DNA of 25,112 nt, from assembly GCA_002069025.1 (NCBI GenBank), contig MWBK01000052.1, positions 1 through 25,112 of the forward strand. The letters run 5' to 3'. The translations under genes were made by a program, and so were the position numbers. Below, piece after piece: positions 1 to 8,609 of the stretch (positions within the stretch are counted from its first letter, which is position 1; each line of letters begins with the position of its first letter). Origin of the DNA: Bacteroidetes bacterium ADurb.Bin302. GTDB taxonomy: Bacteria > Bacteroidota > Bacteroidia > Bacteroidales > Paludibacteraceae. The notes beneath the pieces are model-generated. The model was not told the origin of the DNA, did not search any database, and worked only from the letters and a program-made list of their open reading frames with translations.

Positions 1-2
1 AT

Positions 3-98
3 GTTTATCAAGGACCTAGCGGACAAATAGTATTATATTACTTTGTATACGCAAAAAAGAAAGTGATATATAGCGGTAAATTTAGAACATCAAATTGA
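3..98 (+). CDS. 3' end of an unidentified protein (partial, cut by window start)
   Basis: One forward frame is open from the window edge for 31 codons to a TGA at 96-98, while the other two forward frames stop within the first 30 bases. The residues end ...YSGKFRTSN and look like a normal C-terminal beta-rich segment, but 31 residues are too few to assign a family. A strong terminator follows 18 bases later, as expected for the end of a transcription unit. I infer a truncated gene from the open frame plus terminator; the product is unknown. Confidence 0.4.
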   Translation, partial: VYQGPSGQIVLYYFVYAKKKVIYSGKFRTSN

Positions 99-116
99 TG
101 AAATAATAACACTGAG

Positions 117-151
117 AGTGTGGCAAGAGTTATGCTTTTGTCACACTTTTT
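117..151 (+). terminator. Rho-independent terminator after the partial first gene
   Basis: A 13-bp stem (AGTGTGGCAAGAG with CTTTTGTCACACT, two G-U pairs) closes a TTATG loop and runs into a T5 tract. It ends the upstream unit, so fabD begins a new one. Confidence 0.8.
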
Positions 152-236
152 GTTTGTATTGGTATCAAAAATTATATGTAAGGGGTGTATTTGTGAATGG
201 AGGTATAGACTATTTTCTACTTATGGATAAAAGTAA

Positions 237-244
237 TACTTTTG
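237..244 (+). promoter_or_regulatory. fabD promoter, Bacteroidota -7 box
   Basis: TACTTTTG matches the TANNTTTG -7 element. A weak -33 match (TTTC) lies at 214-217, 19 nt upstream. The box is 25 bases before the fabD ATG. Confidence 0.6.
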
Positions 245-269
245 CGGCGTTGAATTAAATTTTTAAAAT

Positions 270-1154
270 ATGAAAGCTTATGTTTTTCCCGGACAGGGTG
301 CTCAATTCGTAGGAATGGGCAAAAATATGTACGAGTCATCTAAGGTTGCAAAAGATTTGTTTGAAAAGGCAAATGATGTGCTTGGGTTTAGAATTACAGA
401 TTTGATGTTTAATGGAACAGATGAAGATTTACGTCAAACCAAGGTTACGCAACCTGCTGTTTTCCTTCATTCAGTAATATTAGCAAAAACTATGAATGAA
501 AAATTTCAGCCATCAATGGTTGCAGGTCATTCATTAGGCGAGTTTTCTGCTTTAGTTGCTGCAGGAGCTTTGAGTTTTGAAGATGGTTTGTTACTAGTTT
601 CAAAACGTGCAAAAGCAATGCAAAAAGCTTGTGAGTTGAATCCATCCACAATGGCTGCAATTATTGGATTGCCTGATGCTACAGTTGAGAATATATGTGC
701 AGAAATTAATGGCATTGTTGTTCCTGCAAATTACAATTGTCCTGGACAGTTAGTTATTTCTGGATCTGTTGAAGCAATTGATGCTGCTTGTGTGAAACTA
801 TTAGAAGCCGGTGCAAAACGCGCACTTAAATTATCTGTTGGTGGTGCATTTCATTCACCACTTATGGAACCTGCTAAAGTTGAATTAGCAGCAGCTATTG
901 AAGTTGCATCATTTTCTAAACCTATTTGCCCTATATACCAAAATGTAAGTACAATTGCAGAAATTGACCCGGTTAAGATTAAATCAAATTTGGTAAAACA
1001 ACTTACTGCTCCTGTTAAATGGACTCAGTCAGTACAAAATATAATAGCAGATGGTGCAACAGAGTTTGTTGAAGTAGGACCCGGCAAAGTACTTCAAGGT
1101 TTGGTTATAAAAATCAATAAAGAAGTTACTGCCAAATCTATCGAAGAATTATAA
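270..1154 (+). CDS. fabD: Malonyl-CoA:ACP transacylase
   Basis: This cytoplasmic enzyme moves the malonyl group from CoA to acyl carrier protein to feed fatty-acid elongation. The 294-residue length is normal for FabD. The N-terminal FPGQGAQ motif is present. The nucleophile elbow GHSLGE places the catalytic serine at about residue 88, and GAFHSPLM gives the catalytic histidine at about 195. The GQLVISG segment and the C-terminal EVGPGKVLQGL are also family-typical. The ATG at 270 lies 25 bases after a -7 box and gives the canonical start. The gene stands alone between terminators and is not in a fab cluster, which is usual in Bacteroidales. No oddities were seen. Confidence 0.96.
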   Translation: MKAYVFPGQGAQFVGMGKNMYESSKVAKDLFEKANDVLGFRITDLMFNGTDEDLRQTKVTQPAVFLHSVILAKTMNEKFQPSMVAGHSLGEFSALVAAGALSFEDGLLLVSKRAKAMQKACELNPSTMAAIIGLPDATVENICAEINGIVVPANYNCPGQLVISGSVEAIDAACVKLLEAGAKRALKLSVGGAFHSPLMEPAKVELAAAIEVASFSKPICPIYQNVSTIAEIDPVKIKSNLVKQLTAPVKWTQSVQNIIADGATEFVEVGPGKVLQGLVIKINKEVTAKSIEEL

Positions 1155-1177
1155 TTACGACTAGATCTTTTATATAA

Positions 1178-1210
1178 AAAATGCTGTATTCATTTAATAC
1201 AGCATTTTTT
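1178..1210. terminator. Bidirectional terminator between fabD and tRNA-Gln
   Basis: An 11-bp perfect stem (AATGCTGTATT / AATACAGCATT) around a short loop has a T6 run on the plus side and a matching A-run that becomes a T-run on the minus strand. It can stop fabD transcription from the left and tRNA-Gln transcription from the right. Confidence 0.85.
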
Positions 1211-1211
1211 G

Positions 1212-1282
1212 TTGCCCCACTAGGACTCGAACCCAGACAAGCAGAACCAGAATCTGATGTGCTACCATTACACCATAGGGCA
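1212..1282 (-). tRNA. tRNA-Gln (anticodon CUG)
   Basis: On the minus strand the full cloverleaf can be folded. The acceptor is TGCCCTA/TGGGGCA with one G-U pair. The D arm is GTGT..GCAC. The anticodon stem CAGA/TCTG, with a U-C mismatch at its base, encloses loop TTCTGGT, giving anticodon CTG. The T stem is CTGGG/CCTAG with loop TTCGAGT. The discriminator is A and the CCA end is not encoded. It reads the glutamine codon CAG. It has its own -7 box at 1295-1302. Confidence 0.93.
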
Positions 1283-1294
1283 GAAAAACGGGTA

Positions 1295-1302
1295 CAAATA
1301 TA
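1295..1302 (-). promoter_or_regulatory. tRNA-Gln promoter, -7 box
   Basis: TATATTTG on the minus strand matches TANNTTTG and lies 12 bases before the tRNA 5' end. Any -33 element would fall in the loop of the gapA terminator immediately upstream. Confidence 0.55.
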
Positions 1303-1304
1303 TA

Positions 1305-1342
1305 TAAAAAATGCGATGTTGAAAAGAACACCGCATTTTTTA
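1305..1342 (-). terminator. gapA terminator
   Basis: On the minus strand an 11-bp stem (AATGCGGTGTT / AACATCGCATT, one G-U pair) with a TCTTTTC-type loop is followed by T6. It begins 15 bases after the gapA stop. Confidence 0.8.
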
Positions 1343-1356
1343 TAATAGGATATAGA

Positions 1357-2436
<1,080 letters not shown>

Positions 2437-2461
2437 TTATTACTAAATTAGCAAAAAGTAT

Positions 2462-2498
2462 AACAAATTGTCAGATATTGTGAATCTGACTTTGTTAA
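2462..2498 (-). terminator. Possible terminator of the small lipoprotein gene
   Basis: On the minus strand GTCAGAT and ATCTGAC form a 7-bp stem, extended by AACAAA/TTTGTT across a two-base bulge. A T-rich stretch with TTTTT follows about 4 nt later. The T-run is not adjacent, so this is a moderate candidate only. Confidence 0.4.
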
Positions 2499-2500
2499 TG

Positions 2501-2626
2501 TTACGAATTTACTTCAATTGATGCCGGTACGTCGTTTTGTGCATATCCGCAATTACAAGGTGCTTTACAACCTTCTAAACTACACAAAGCAGCAATCAAT
2601 GTGGCTATTAATACAATTTTTCTCAT
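2501..2626 (-). CDS. Small cysteine-rich secreted/lipoprotein-like peptide, 41 residues
   Basis: I do not recognise a family. The minus strand has an ATG at 2626 and a TAA at 2501-2503, encoding 41 residues. The N-terminus is a textbook export signal: MRK, then the hydrophobic run IVLIATLIAALCSL, then EGC. The cysteine at position 20 could be a lipobox cysteine (SLEGC), with an alternative at position 15. Two more cysteines follow in APCNCGY, so four cysteines fall within residues 15-26. The short tail is acidic and hydrophilic. A good -7 box (TATCTTTG) lies 22 bases upstream and a hairpin lies downstream, so it looks like an independent transcription unit. Inference: a tiny envelope lipoprotein. 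It could also be the remnant of a larger gene, but no continuation was seen. Confidence 0.62.
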   Translation of the reverse strand: MRKIVLIATLIAALCSLEGCKAPCNCGYAQNDVPASIEVNS

Positions 2627-2647
2627 GATTAATATATTTTTGCGATG

Positions 2648-2676
2648 CAAAGATAATGAAATTACTCGTAAAACAA
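2648..2676 (-). promoter_or_regulatory. Promoter of the small lipoprotein gene
   Basis: On the minus strand TATCTTTG (2648-2655) matches TANNTTTG, and a TTG at 2674-2676 lies 18 nt upstream. Confidence 0.6.
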
Positions 2677-2727
2677 TTTGACTTTAGTAATTTTATTAAT
2701 GTTGACTTTTTGTATGATAAAAATTAG

Positions 2728-2735
2728 TACTTTTG
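2728..2735 (+). promoter_or_regulatory. rarA promoter, -7 box
   Basis: TACTTTTG matches TANNTTTG, with TTG/TTTG candidates at 2702-2704 and 2709-2712. The expected start of transcription falls only a few bases before the rarA ATG, giving a nearly leaderless mRNA. Confidence 0.6.
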
Positions 2736-2747
2736 CTCATTATTATA

Positions 2748-4013
2748 ATGCAAATGCAACCATTAGCAGAACGTCTTAGACCATTAGATTTTGAAGAATA
2801 TATCGGGCAAGAACACTTGGTCGGGAAGGGCGCTGTGTTGCGTAAGATGATAGAATCAGGCAATATCAGTTCTTTTATATTGTGGGGTCCTCCGGGTGTA
2901 GGAAAAACTACATTGGCAAGAATAATGGCTGAAAAATCGGAGCGTGGATTTTATAGTCTTAGTGCAGTTAATTCATCTGTAAAAGATGTTCGTGAAGTTA
3001 TTGAGAGGGCAGATAAAACTCGTTTCTTTCAGTCTCCTCCCCCAATTCTATTTATTGACGAAATACATCGTTTTAGTAAATCTCAACAAGATTCCTTACT
3101 TGCAGCAGTAGAAAAAGGTACAGTTGTTTTGATAGGAGCGACTACAGAGAATCCATCATTTGAAGTAATTACCCCCTTATTGTCCAGGTGTCAGGTTTAT
3201 GTTCTTAAATCTTTGGATAAAACAGCTTTATTGCATCTTGCTGAAGTCGCATTAAAAAAAGATACAGAACTTAAAAAACGTCATGTTGAACTTAAAGAAA
3301 CAGAGGCTTTGTTGCAATATTCGGGAGGTGACGCACGTAAATTGCTTAACGCTTTAGAATTAGTTGTTGGGACAGAAAGCGATAGAGATATTATTATTAC
3401 AAATGATTTGGTAACTGAAAAATTGCAAGAGAATCCGGCAGTCTACGATAAACAAGGCGAAATGCATTATGATATTATTTCTGCCTTTATTAAATCAATA
3501 CGTGGAAGTGATCCTGATGCAGCAGTGTATTGGTTGGCTCGAATGATAGCAGGAGGTGAAGATCCTAAATTTATAGCACGAAGGCTACTTATTTCTGCAT
3601 CCGAAGATATAGGTTTAGCTAATCCAAATGCTTTACTATTAGCAAACGCTTGTTTTGATGCAGTTAATAAAATCGGATTTCCTGAAGCGCGTATCGTTTT
3701 GTCTGAAACCGCAATATACTTGGCATCAAGTCCTAAAAGTAATTCTGCATATTTAGCCATTGACAGCGCCATCGAAGAAGTTAATAAATCGACGAATTTA
3801 TCAGTTCCATTAAAATTACGTAATGCTCCTACAAATTTAATGCGCGACATGCAATATGGTAAAGGGTACAAATATCCACATGATTTTGAAGAAAATTTTG
3901 TAAATCAGGAATATATGCCTAAGGAGTTGAAAAATCGTAAATTCTGGCATCCGCAGTCAAATACTTCAGAATCAAGACTAAGTGAGTTTTTGAAAAAAAT
4001 GTGGGGGAAATAA
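2748..4013 (+). CDS. rarA: Replication-associated recombination protein A (RarA/MgsA, WRNIP1 family)
   Basis: This is an AAA+ ATPase of the clamp-loader clade that acts at stalled replication forks and interacts with single-strand binding protein. The start MQPLAERLRPLDFEEYIGQEHL is the family signature. Walker A GPPGVGKT is at about residues 47-54 and Walker B is LFIDEIHRF, followed by KSQQDSLLAAVE. Sensor 1 is IGATTENPSFEV and the sensor 2 region is SGGDARKLLNALE. The C-terminal half contains the MgsA tetramerisation segment (AVYWLARMIAGGEDPKFIARRLLISASEDIGLANP). The predicted length of 421 is normal. ATGs at 2748 and 2754 are both possible. An in-frame TTG at 2733 lies inside the -7 box and cannot be the start. 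The gene appears monocistronic. Confidence 0.95.
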   Translation: MQMQPLAERLRPLDFEEYIGQEHLVGKGAVLRKMIESGNISSFILWGPPGVGKTTLARIMAEKSERGFYSLSAVNSSVKDVREVIERADKTRFFQSPPPILFIDEIHRFSKSQQDSLLAAVEKGTVVLIGATTENPSFEVITPLLSRCQVYVLKSLDKTALLHLAEVALKKDTELKKRHVELKETEALLQYSGGDARKLLNALELVVGTESDRDIIITNDLVTEKLQENPAVYDKQGEMHYDIISAFIKSIRGSDPDAAVYWLARMIAGGEDPKFIARRLLISASEDIGLANPNALLLANACFDAVNKIGFPEARIVLSETAIYLASSPKSNSAYLAIDSAIEEVNKSTNLSVPLKLRNAPTNLMRDMQYGKGYKYPHDFEENFVNQEYMPKELKNRKFWHPQSNTSESRLSEFLKKMWGK

Positions 4014-4047
4014 GCAAATTTTATTTTTTCATTTGTCTAAAAATATA

Positions 4048-4055
4048 TACCTTTG
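4048..4055 (+). promoter_or_regulatory. carB promoter, -7 box
   Basis: TACCTTTG is an exact TANNTTTG match about 175 bases before carB, implying a long leader. A TTTG at 4032-4035 is too close (12 nt) to be a standard -33 element. Confidence 0.55.
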
Positions 4056-4076
4056 CTGCGATTTAAACCGAACTAA

Positions 4077-4157
4077 ATGAACAAGCAGTTTTTTCTCCTG
4101 TACGATGGCAAATTTAAACATGCCATTGATATTTTTTTAGGTTTTGTTTTTATCTGA
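4077..4157 (+). CDS. Possible leader peptide upstream of carB (26 residues)
   Basis: An ATG at 4077, about 15 nt after the likely transcription start, opens 26 codons ending at TGA 4155-4157. The peptide begins MNKQFFLLYDGKF and is rich in phenylalanine and isoleucine. A terminator-like hairpin (4103-4138) lies inside it. This could be a regulatory leader ORF or chance; there is no homology that I recognise. Confidence 0.3.
   Translation: MNKQFFLLYDGKFKHAIDIFLGFVFI
4103..4138 (+). promoter_or_regulatory. Terminator-like hairpin in the carB leader (candidate attenuator)
   Basis: CGATGGCA (4103-4110) pairs with TGCCATTG (4121-4128), 8 bp with one G-U, around a 10-nt loop. A T7 run follows at 4132-4138. 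It lies between the carB -7 box and the carB start, where an intrinsic terminator would have to be conditional. Confidence 0.4.
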
Positions 4158-4229
4158 TGCGTTTGCTTTTTGGCGGCGCTTTTTTTTTGTAAAAAAGTAC
4201 AAACATACAATATTATATAACATATCATC

Positions 4230-7200
4230 ATGAAACAATCTTTTAAAAAAGTATTGCTGCTTGGCTCAGGAGCCTTGAAAATTGGTCAAGCAGGTGAGTT
4301 CGATTATTCCGGTTCACAAGCGTTAAAAGCTATGAGAGAAGAAGGAATTGAAACAGTTCTGATTAATCCGAACATTGCAACAATTCAAACCTCTGAAGGT
4401 GTAGCTGATAAAGTTTACTTCTTACCTGTAAATCCATATTTCGTTGAAAGAATAATTGAAAAAGAACGTCCTGATGGTATATTGTTAGCTTTTGGAGGTC
4501 AGACAGCATTAAATTGCGGTACGGCTTTGTACCAAAACGGAATCCTTAAAAAATATGGCGTTAATGTATTGGGAACATCTGTTGAGGCCATTATGATTAC
4601 AGAAGACCGCGATTTATTTGTTAAAAGCTTAAAACAAATTGATGCGAAAACTCCGGTATCTCAAGCTGTCGAAAGCATGGAAGATGCACTAACAGTTGCA
4701 CGTCGTATAGGCTATCCTGTTATGGTCCGTTCTGCTTATGCTCTTGGAGGTTTAGGATCAGGCGTATGTGCTAACGAAGCGGAGTTTATCCAATTATGCG
4801 AAAGTTCATTAGCATACTCAAAACAGATTTTGGTTGAAGAGAGTCTTAAAGGTTGGAAAGAAATCGAATTTGAGGTAATACGCGATGCAAATGATCATTG
4901 CTTTACTGTTGTTCCAATGGAGAATGTTGATCCACTAGGTATACATACAGGAGAAAGCATAGTTGTTGCACCTATTATATCTTTAACTAAAGAACAAATT
5001 TCACTTTTAGAAGAAATAGCTGCTCAAGTTGTACGTCATATCGGAATTGTAGGTGAATGTAACATTCAATATGCTTTCAATGCCGAAACCAATGATTATC
5101 GTATCATCGAAATTAATGCACGTTTAAGTCGTTCTTCAGCTTTAGCATCTAAAGCATCAGGTTATCCGCTTGCATTTGTAGCTGCTAAATTAGCATTAGG
5201 ATATACCCTTGATCAAATAGGTGAGATGGGTACTCTTAATTCTGCTTATGTAGCTCCTTCTGTTGATTATATAATCGCAAAAATACCACGTTGGGACCTT
5301 ACAAAATTTGTTGGAGTAAGTCGTGAAATAGGTTCTTCAATGAAGTCTGTAGGCGAAATTATGTCAATAGGTAAATCTTTCGAAGAAATCATGCAAAAAG
5401 GTCTACGTATGATAGGTCAAGGAATGCATGGTTTTGTAGGAAATACTGATTTGACTTTTGATGATGTAGAAAAAGCATTATCTCATCCTACAGATTTACG
5501 TATATTCGCAATTGCTGATGCATTCGAAAAAGGATACACTGTAGCTCAAATTGAGAAATTGACTAAAATAGATGTTTGGTTCTTAGAAAAATTGGAGAAT
5601 ATATATAAATACACTAAAGTTTTATCTAAATTTTCAAAAATTGAAGATTTGACCGCAGAAGTATTGAAAGAGGCAAAACGCTTAGGATTCTCTGATTTCC
5701 AAATAGCACGTTATGTTGAGAATTCAAAAGGAAATATGGAATCTGAAATGTTACGTGTGCGTAAACACAGAAAATCATTAGAAATTAATCCTAAAGTTTG
5801 TCGTATAAATACCGTAGCTTCTGAAAATCCTGATAAAACAAATTATTTGTATATGACCTACGGCGCTGAAAAATCTTTCAAGCCGGTTAAATCAAATAAA
5901 GAAAGTGTAGTTGTTTTAGGTTCAGGAGCATATCGTATCGGATCATCCGTAGAATTTGACTGGTGTAGCGTAAATGCAGTACAAACAGCCCGTAAATTAG
6001 GCTATCAATCTGTAATGATTAATTACAATCCCGAAACAGTATCTACCGATTATGATATGTGTGATCGTTTATATTTCGACGAGTTATCATTCGAAAGAGT
6101 ACTTGATGTTTTGGATATAGAAAACCCTAAGGGAGTTATTGTTTCTGTAGGAGGTCAAATTCCAAATAATCTTGCAATGAAACTATATCGTCAGAATGTA
6201 CCTATTTTAGGAACCTCTGCATTATCTATTGACAGAGCAGAAGATCGTCATAAATTTTCAGCAATGTTGGATACTCTAGGTATAGATCAACCTCGTTGGC
6301 GCGAACTTAGCAGTTTTGAAGATATTGATGAATTTATTTCTGAAGTGGGATTCCCGGTATTGATTCGTCCTTCGTATGTATTATCAGGAGCGGCAATGAA
6401 CGTATGTTATGATAAAGATCAAGTTCGTTCATTCTTAACAATGGCTGCTAAAGTGTCTAAAGATCATCCTGTAGTAGTATCATCATTCTTGCAAAATGCA
6501 AAAGAAATTGAGTTTGATGCTGTTGCAAAACAAGGTGAAATAGTTGAATACGCAATATCAGAACATGTTGAATTTGCCGGAGTTCACTCCGGTGATGCAA
6601 CCTTAGTATTCCCTGCACAAAAAATATATTTTGAAACAATGCGTCGAATCAAGAAAGTTTCAAAAATGATTGCAAAAGAATTGCAAATTACAGGACCTTT
6701 CAATATCCAATATTTAGCAAAAAATAATGATGTAAAAGTTATTGAATGTAATTTACGTGCATCACGTTCGTTCCCATTTGTATCAAAAGTATTGAAACGC
6801 AACCTTATAGAAACAGCAACAAGAATAATGTTGGGAGCAGATTACGCAAAACCTGATTCTTCTGTATTCGACATCGAACACATTGGTGTTAAAGCATCAC
6901 AATTTTCTTTTGCTCGTTTACACAAAGCAGATCCTATATTGGGTGTAGATATGTCTTCAACCGGTGAGGTAGGATGTATCGGTGATGACTTTAACGAAGC
7001 ATTGTTGAGCGCATTAATTTCAGTAGGCGTTAAAATACCTAATAAAAATATTATGGTATCTTCAGGAGAGGCTAAATCAAAAGTTGATTTACTTGATTCA
7101 TGTAAACTTTTACAAGAAAACGGCTATCAAATTTATGCTACAGAAGGCACACAAAAATTCTTGACTGAGAATGGTATTAAAGCAACAGTAGTTGGTTGGC

Positions 7201-7454
7201 CTGATGAACCGGGAGAATTGCAAATAATGGATATGATGGCTAAAAAGAAATTTGATTTGGTTATTAATATTCCTAAGAATCAAACAAAACGTGAACTTAC
7301 AAACGGCTACAAAATACGTAGAGCTGCTATAGATCACAATATCCCTTTATTGACTAATGCTCGTTTAGCGAGTGCATTTATACATGCATTCTGCGATATA
7401 AAACCTTCTGATATTAAAATAAAAGATTGGGAGTCATATTTTACAGAAAAATAG
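4230..7454 (+). CDS. carB: Carbamoyl-phosphate synthase large subunit
   Basis: The enzyme makes carbamoyl phosphate from bicarbonate, ATP and ammonia delivered by the small subunit CarA, for pyrimidine and arginine synthesis. The 1074 residues contain the expected internal duplication. The first ATP-grasp half starts at KVLLLGSGALKIGQAGEFDYSG and contains GGQTALNCG. The second half begins near residue 560 at VVVLGSGAYRIGSSVEFDW and contains GGQIPNNLA. The MGS-like allosteric domain is C-terminal (about 930-1074, with YATEGTQKFL and a substrate-pocket VVGWPDEPG). No carA is adjacent in this window. The ATG at 4230 gives the family start. Expression may be controlled through the roughly 170-nt leader (inference). 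Confidence 0.97.
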   Translation: MKQSFKKVLLLGSGALKIGQAGEFDYSGSQALKAMREEGIETVLINPNIATIQTSEGVADKVYFLPVNPYFVERIIEKERPDGILLAFGGQTALNCGTALYQNGILKKYGVNVLGTSVEAIMITEDRDLFVKSLKQIDAKTPVSQAVESMEDALTVARRIGYPVMVRSAYALGGLGSGVCANEAEFIQLCESSLAYSKQILVEESLKGWKEIEFEVIRDANDHCFTVVPMENVDPLGIHTGESIVVAPIISLTKEQISLLEEIAAQVVRHIGIVGECNIQYAFNAETNDYRIIEINARLSRSSALASKASGYPLAFVAAKLALGYTLDQIGEMGTLNSAYVAPSVDYIIAKIPRWDLTKFVGVSREIGSSMKSVGEIMSIGKSFEEIMQKGLRMIGQGMHGFVGNTDLTFDDVEKALSHPTDLRIFAIADAFEKGYTVAQIEKLTKIDVWFLEKLENIYKYTKVLSKFSKIEDLTAEVLKEAKRLGFSDFQIARYVENSKGNMESEMLRVRKHRKSLEINPKVCRINTVASENPDKTNYLYMTYGAEKSFKPVKSNKESVVVLGSGAYRIGSSVEFDWCSVNAVQTARKLGYQSVMINYNPETVSTDYDMCDRLYFDELSFERVLDVLDIENPKGVIVSVGGQIPNNLAMKLYRQNVPILGTSALSIDRAEDRHKFSAMLDTLGIDQPRWRELSSFEDIDEFISEVGFPVLIRPSYVLSGAAMNVCYDKDQVRSFLTMAAKVSKDHPVVVSSFLQNAKEIEFDAVAKQGEIVEYAISEHVEFAGVHSGDATLVFPAQKIYFETMRRIKKVSKMIAKELQITGPFNIQYLAKNNDVKVIECNLRASRSFPFVSKVLKRNLIETATRIMLGADYAKPDSSVFDIEHIGVKASQFSFARLHKADPILGVDMSSTGEVGCIGDDFNEALLSALISVGVKIPNKNIMVSSGEAKSKVDLLDSCKLLQENGYQIYATEGTQKFLTENGIKATVVGWPDEPGELQIMDMMAKKKFDLVINIPKNQTKRELTNGYKIRRAAIDHNIPLLTNARLASAFIHAFCDIKPSDIKIKDWESYFTEK

Positions 7455-7473
7455 ATTCTAATTAATGAGATTC

Positions 7474-7508
7474 AAACGCATGCTATTAAAATAGTATGCG
7501 TTTTTTTT
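7474..7508 (+). terminator. carB terminator
   Basis: ACGCATGCTAT pairs with ATAGTATGCGT (11 bp, one G-U, extended by A/T pairs) and is followed by T8 at 7501-7508, 20 bases after the carB stop. Confidence 0.88.
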
Positions 7509-7536
7509 GTATCTATCGAAAAAGCATGTATCTTTG
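7506..7536 (+). promoter_or_regulatory. Promoter of the carbohydrate-binding pair, nested in the carB terminator
   Basis: TTTG (7506-7509), a 19-nt spacer and TATCTTTG (7529-7536) give a full consensus. The -33 element is the end of the carB terminator T-run. Confidence 0.8.
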
Positions 7537-7566
7537 CAAAAATGAAAAACCTTAAAAACTACCACA

Positions 7567-8568
7567 ATGAAAAAGATAATTTATGCAATTTTAGGAATCT
7601 TTGCATTACCTATTAGTTTATTTGCTGTTCCCGGAGAATTAACAACAACTCCACAAAATCCAACAATCTCAGATAATATTACAATAACTTATGTACCATT
7701 GGCAAAACAACAATGGATGAGTTCGCAAGATGTATTTATTTATGTATGTCTTGAAATGGATGAAAATGGCGAATGGGTAAAAGAGAAATCTCCATGGTCA
7801 AAGAGCAATCAACCCACATTCAGATGGATTAAAAATGCTGATGGAAGTTTGAGTTACACTATTTCAGATATTAAGACTTATTTTAATTTATCTAATGCTG
7901 AACTTAATCGGGTTTCAGGTATGTTTGTTATATTGAAGAATGAAAAGTTTCAAACTACAGATAAATATATTAAGCTCCGTCACCTTAATGAGCCTGATTT
8001 GACTAAATTTAATGGAACCGTTCAATTCTCAGTAACGGTACCACTAGGCACAAAAGAGGTTTATGTTGCCGGAACATTTGGAAAAGAAGGTTCTGATTTG
8101 TATTGGAAACATGGAGAACCTACATTTAAACTTAAGAAGAAGGATGCTACGCATTTTGAAGGAACAATAAACAATGTTCCTGCAGATTTAGAATATTTAT
8201 ATGTTTGGGGACCACGTATAGATCAAACAGAATTTCGTCTAGGACATCGTCCATTGGGAAGCCGTAGTAAAGTATACGATATTGTTGAGTTTTGGGGTGA
8301 TATGACATTGAATGTAACAGTTCCTAGAGGTACTCGTGCAATGTATGTTTCAGGTTCATTTAATAATTGGGGCTATAATCAAATGATGGATGCAGGTAAT
8401 AATACATGGACATTTCATGTACCACCTACATGGTTGGGCAATACTGACATAGTAGAATACAAATATTATTATATGGATTCTGCCGAAGCTGGTGAAAAAC
8501 GTAGTAATCGTAAGGCAAGTTTCGAAGGTTTTTCGACACAGTATGATGAAATTCCAACATGGAAATAG
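7567..8568 (+). CDS. Secreted protein with tandem starch/glycogen-binding-like (E-set/CBM) modules
   Basis: The 333-residue precursor has a signal peptide (KKIIYAILGIFALPISLFA, cleavage near residue 20). An N-terminal Ig-like region (about 25-135) resembles the beta-sandwich found next to Bacteroidota amylases. Two repeats follow: VTVPLGTKEVYVAGTFG at about 155 and VTVPRGTRAMYVSGSFNNWG at about 255. The second has the SFNNW signature of the CBM20/CBM48 or AMPK glycogen-binding fold. No catalytic domain is visible. It shares a transcript with the next gene, also a secreted carbohydrate-binding type. The likely role is polysaccharide binding at the cell surface or in the periplasm, comparable to SusE/SusF modules, but no SusC/SusD is in the window. 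The ligand is inferred, not shown. Confidence 0.75.
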   Translation: MKKIIYAILGIFALPISLFAVPGELTTTPQNPTISDNITITYVPLAKQQWMSSQDVFIYVCLEMDENGEWVKEKSPWSKSNQPTFRWIKNADGSLSYTISDIKTYFNLSNAELNRVSGMFVILKNEKFQTTDKYIKLRHLNEPDLTKFNGTVQFSVTVPLGTKEVYVAGTFGKEGSDLYWKHGEPTFKLKKKDATHFEGTINNVPADLEYLYVWGPRIDQTEFRLGHRPLGSRSKVYDIVEFWGDMTLNVTVPRGTRAMYVSGSFNNWGYNQMMDAGNNTWTFHVPPTWLGNTDIVEYKYYYMDSAEAGEKRSNRKASFEGFSTQYDEIPTWK

Positions 8569-8609
8569 TTTTTTTTATCCTTTATATTAACTTATTAAAT
8601 TTTTGAATC

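Noticed and set aside
4155..4190. Second terminator in the carB leader (GCGTTTGC...GGCGGCGC then T9)
   Set aside because: Only about five pairs form, two of them G-U, so the stem is too weak to list beside the 4103-4138 hairpin.
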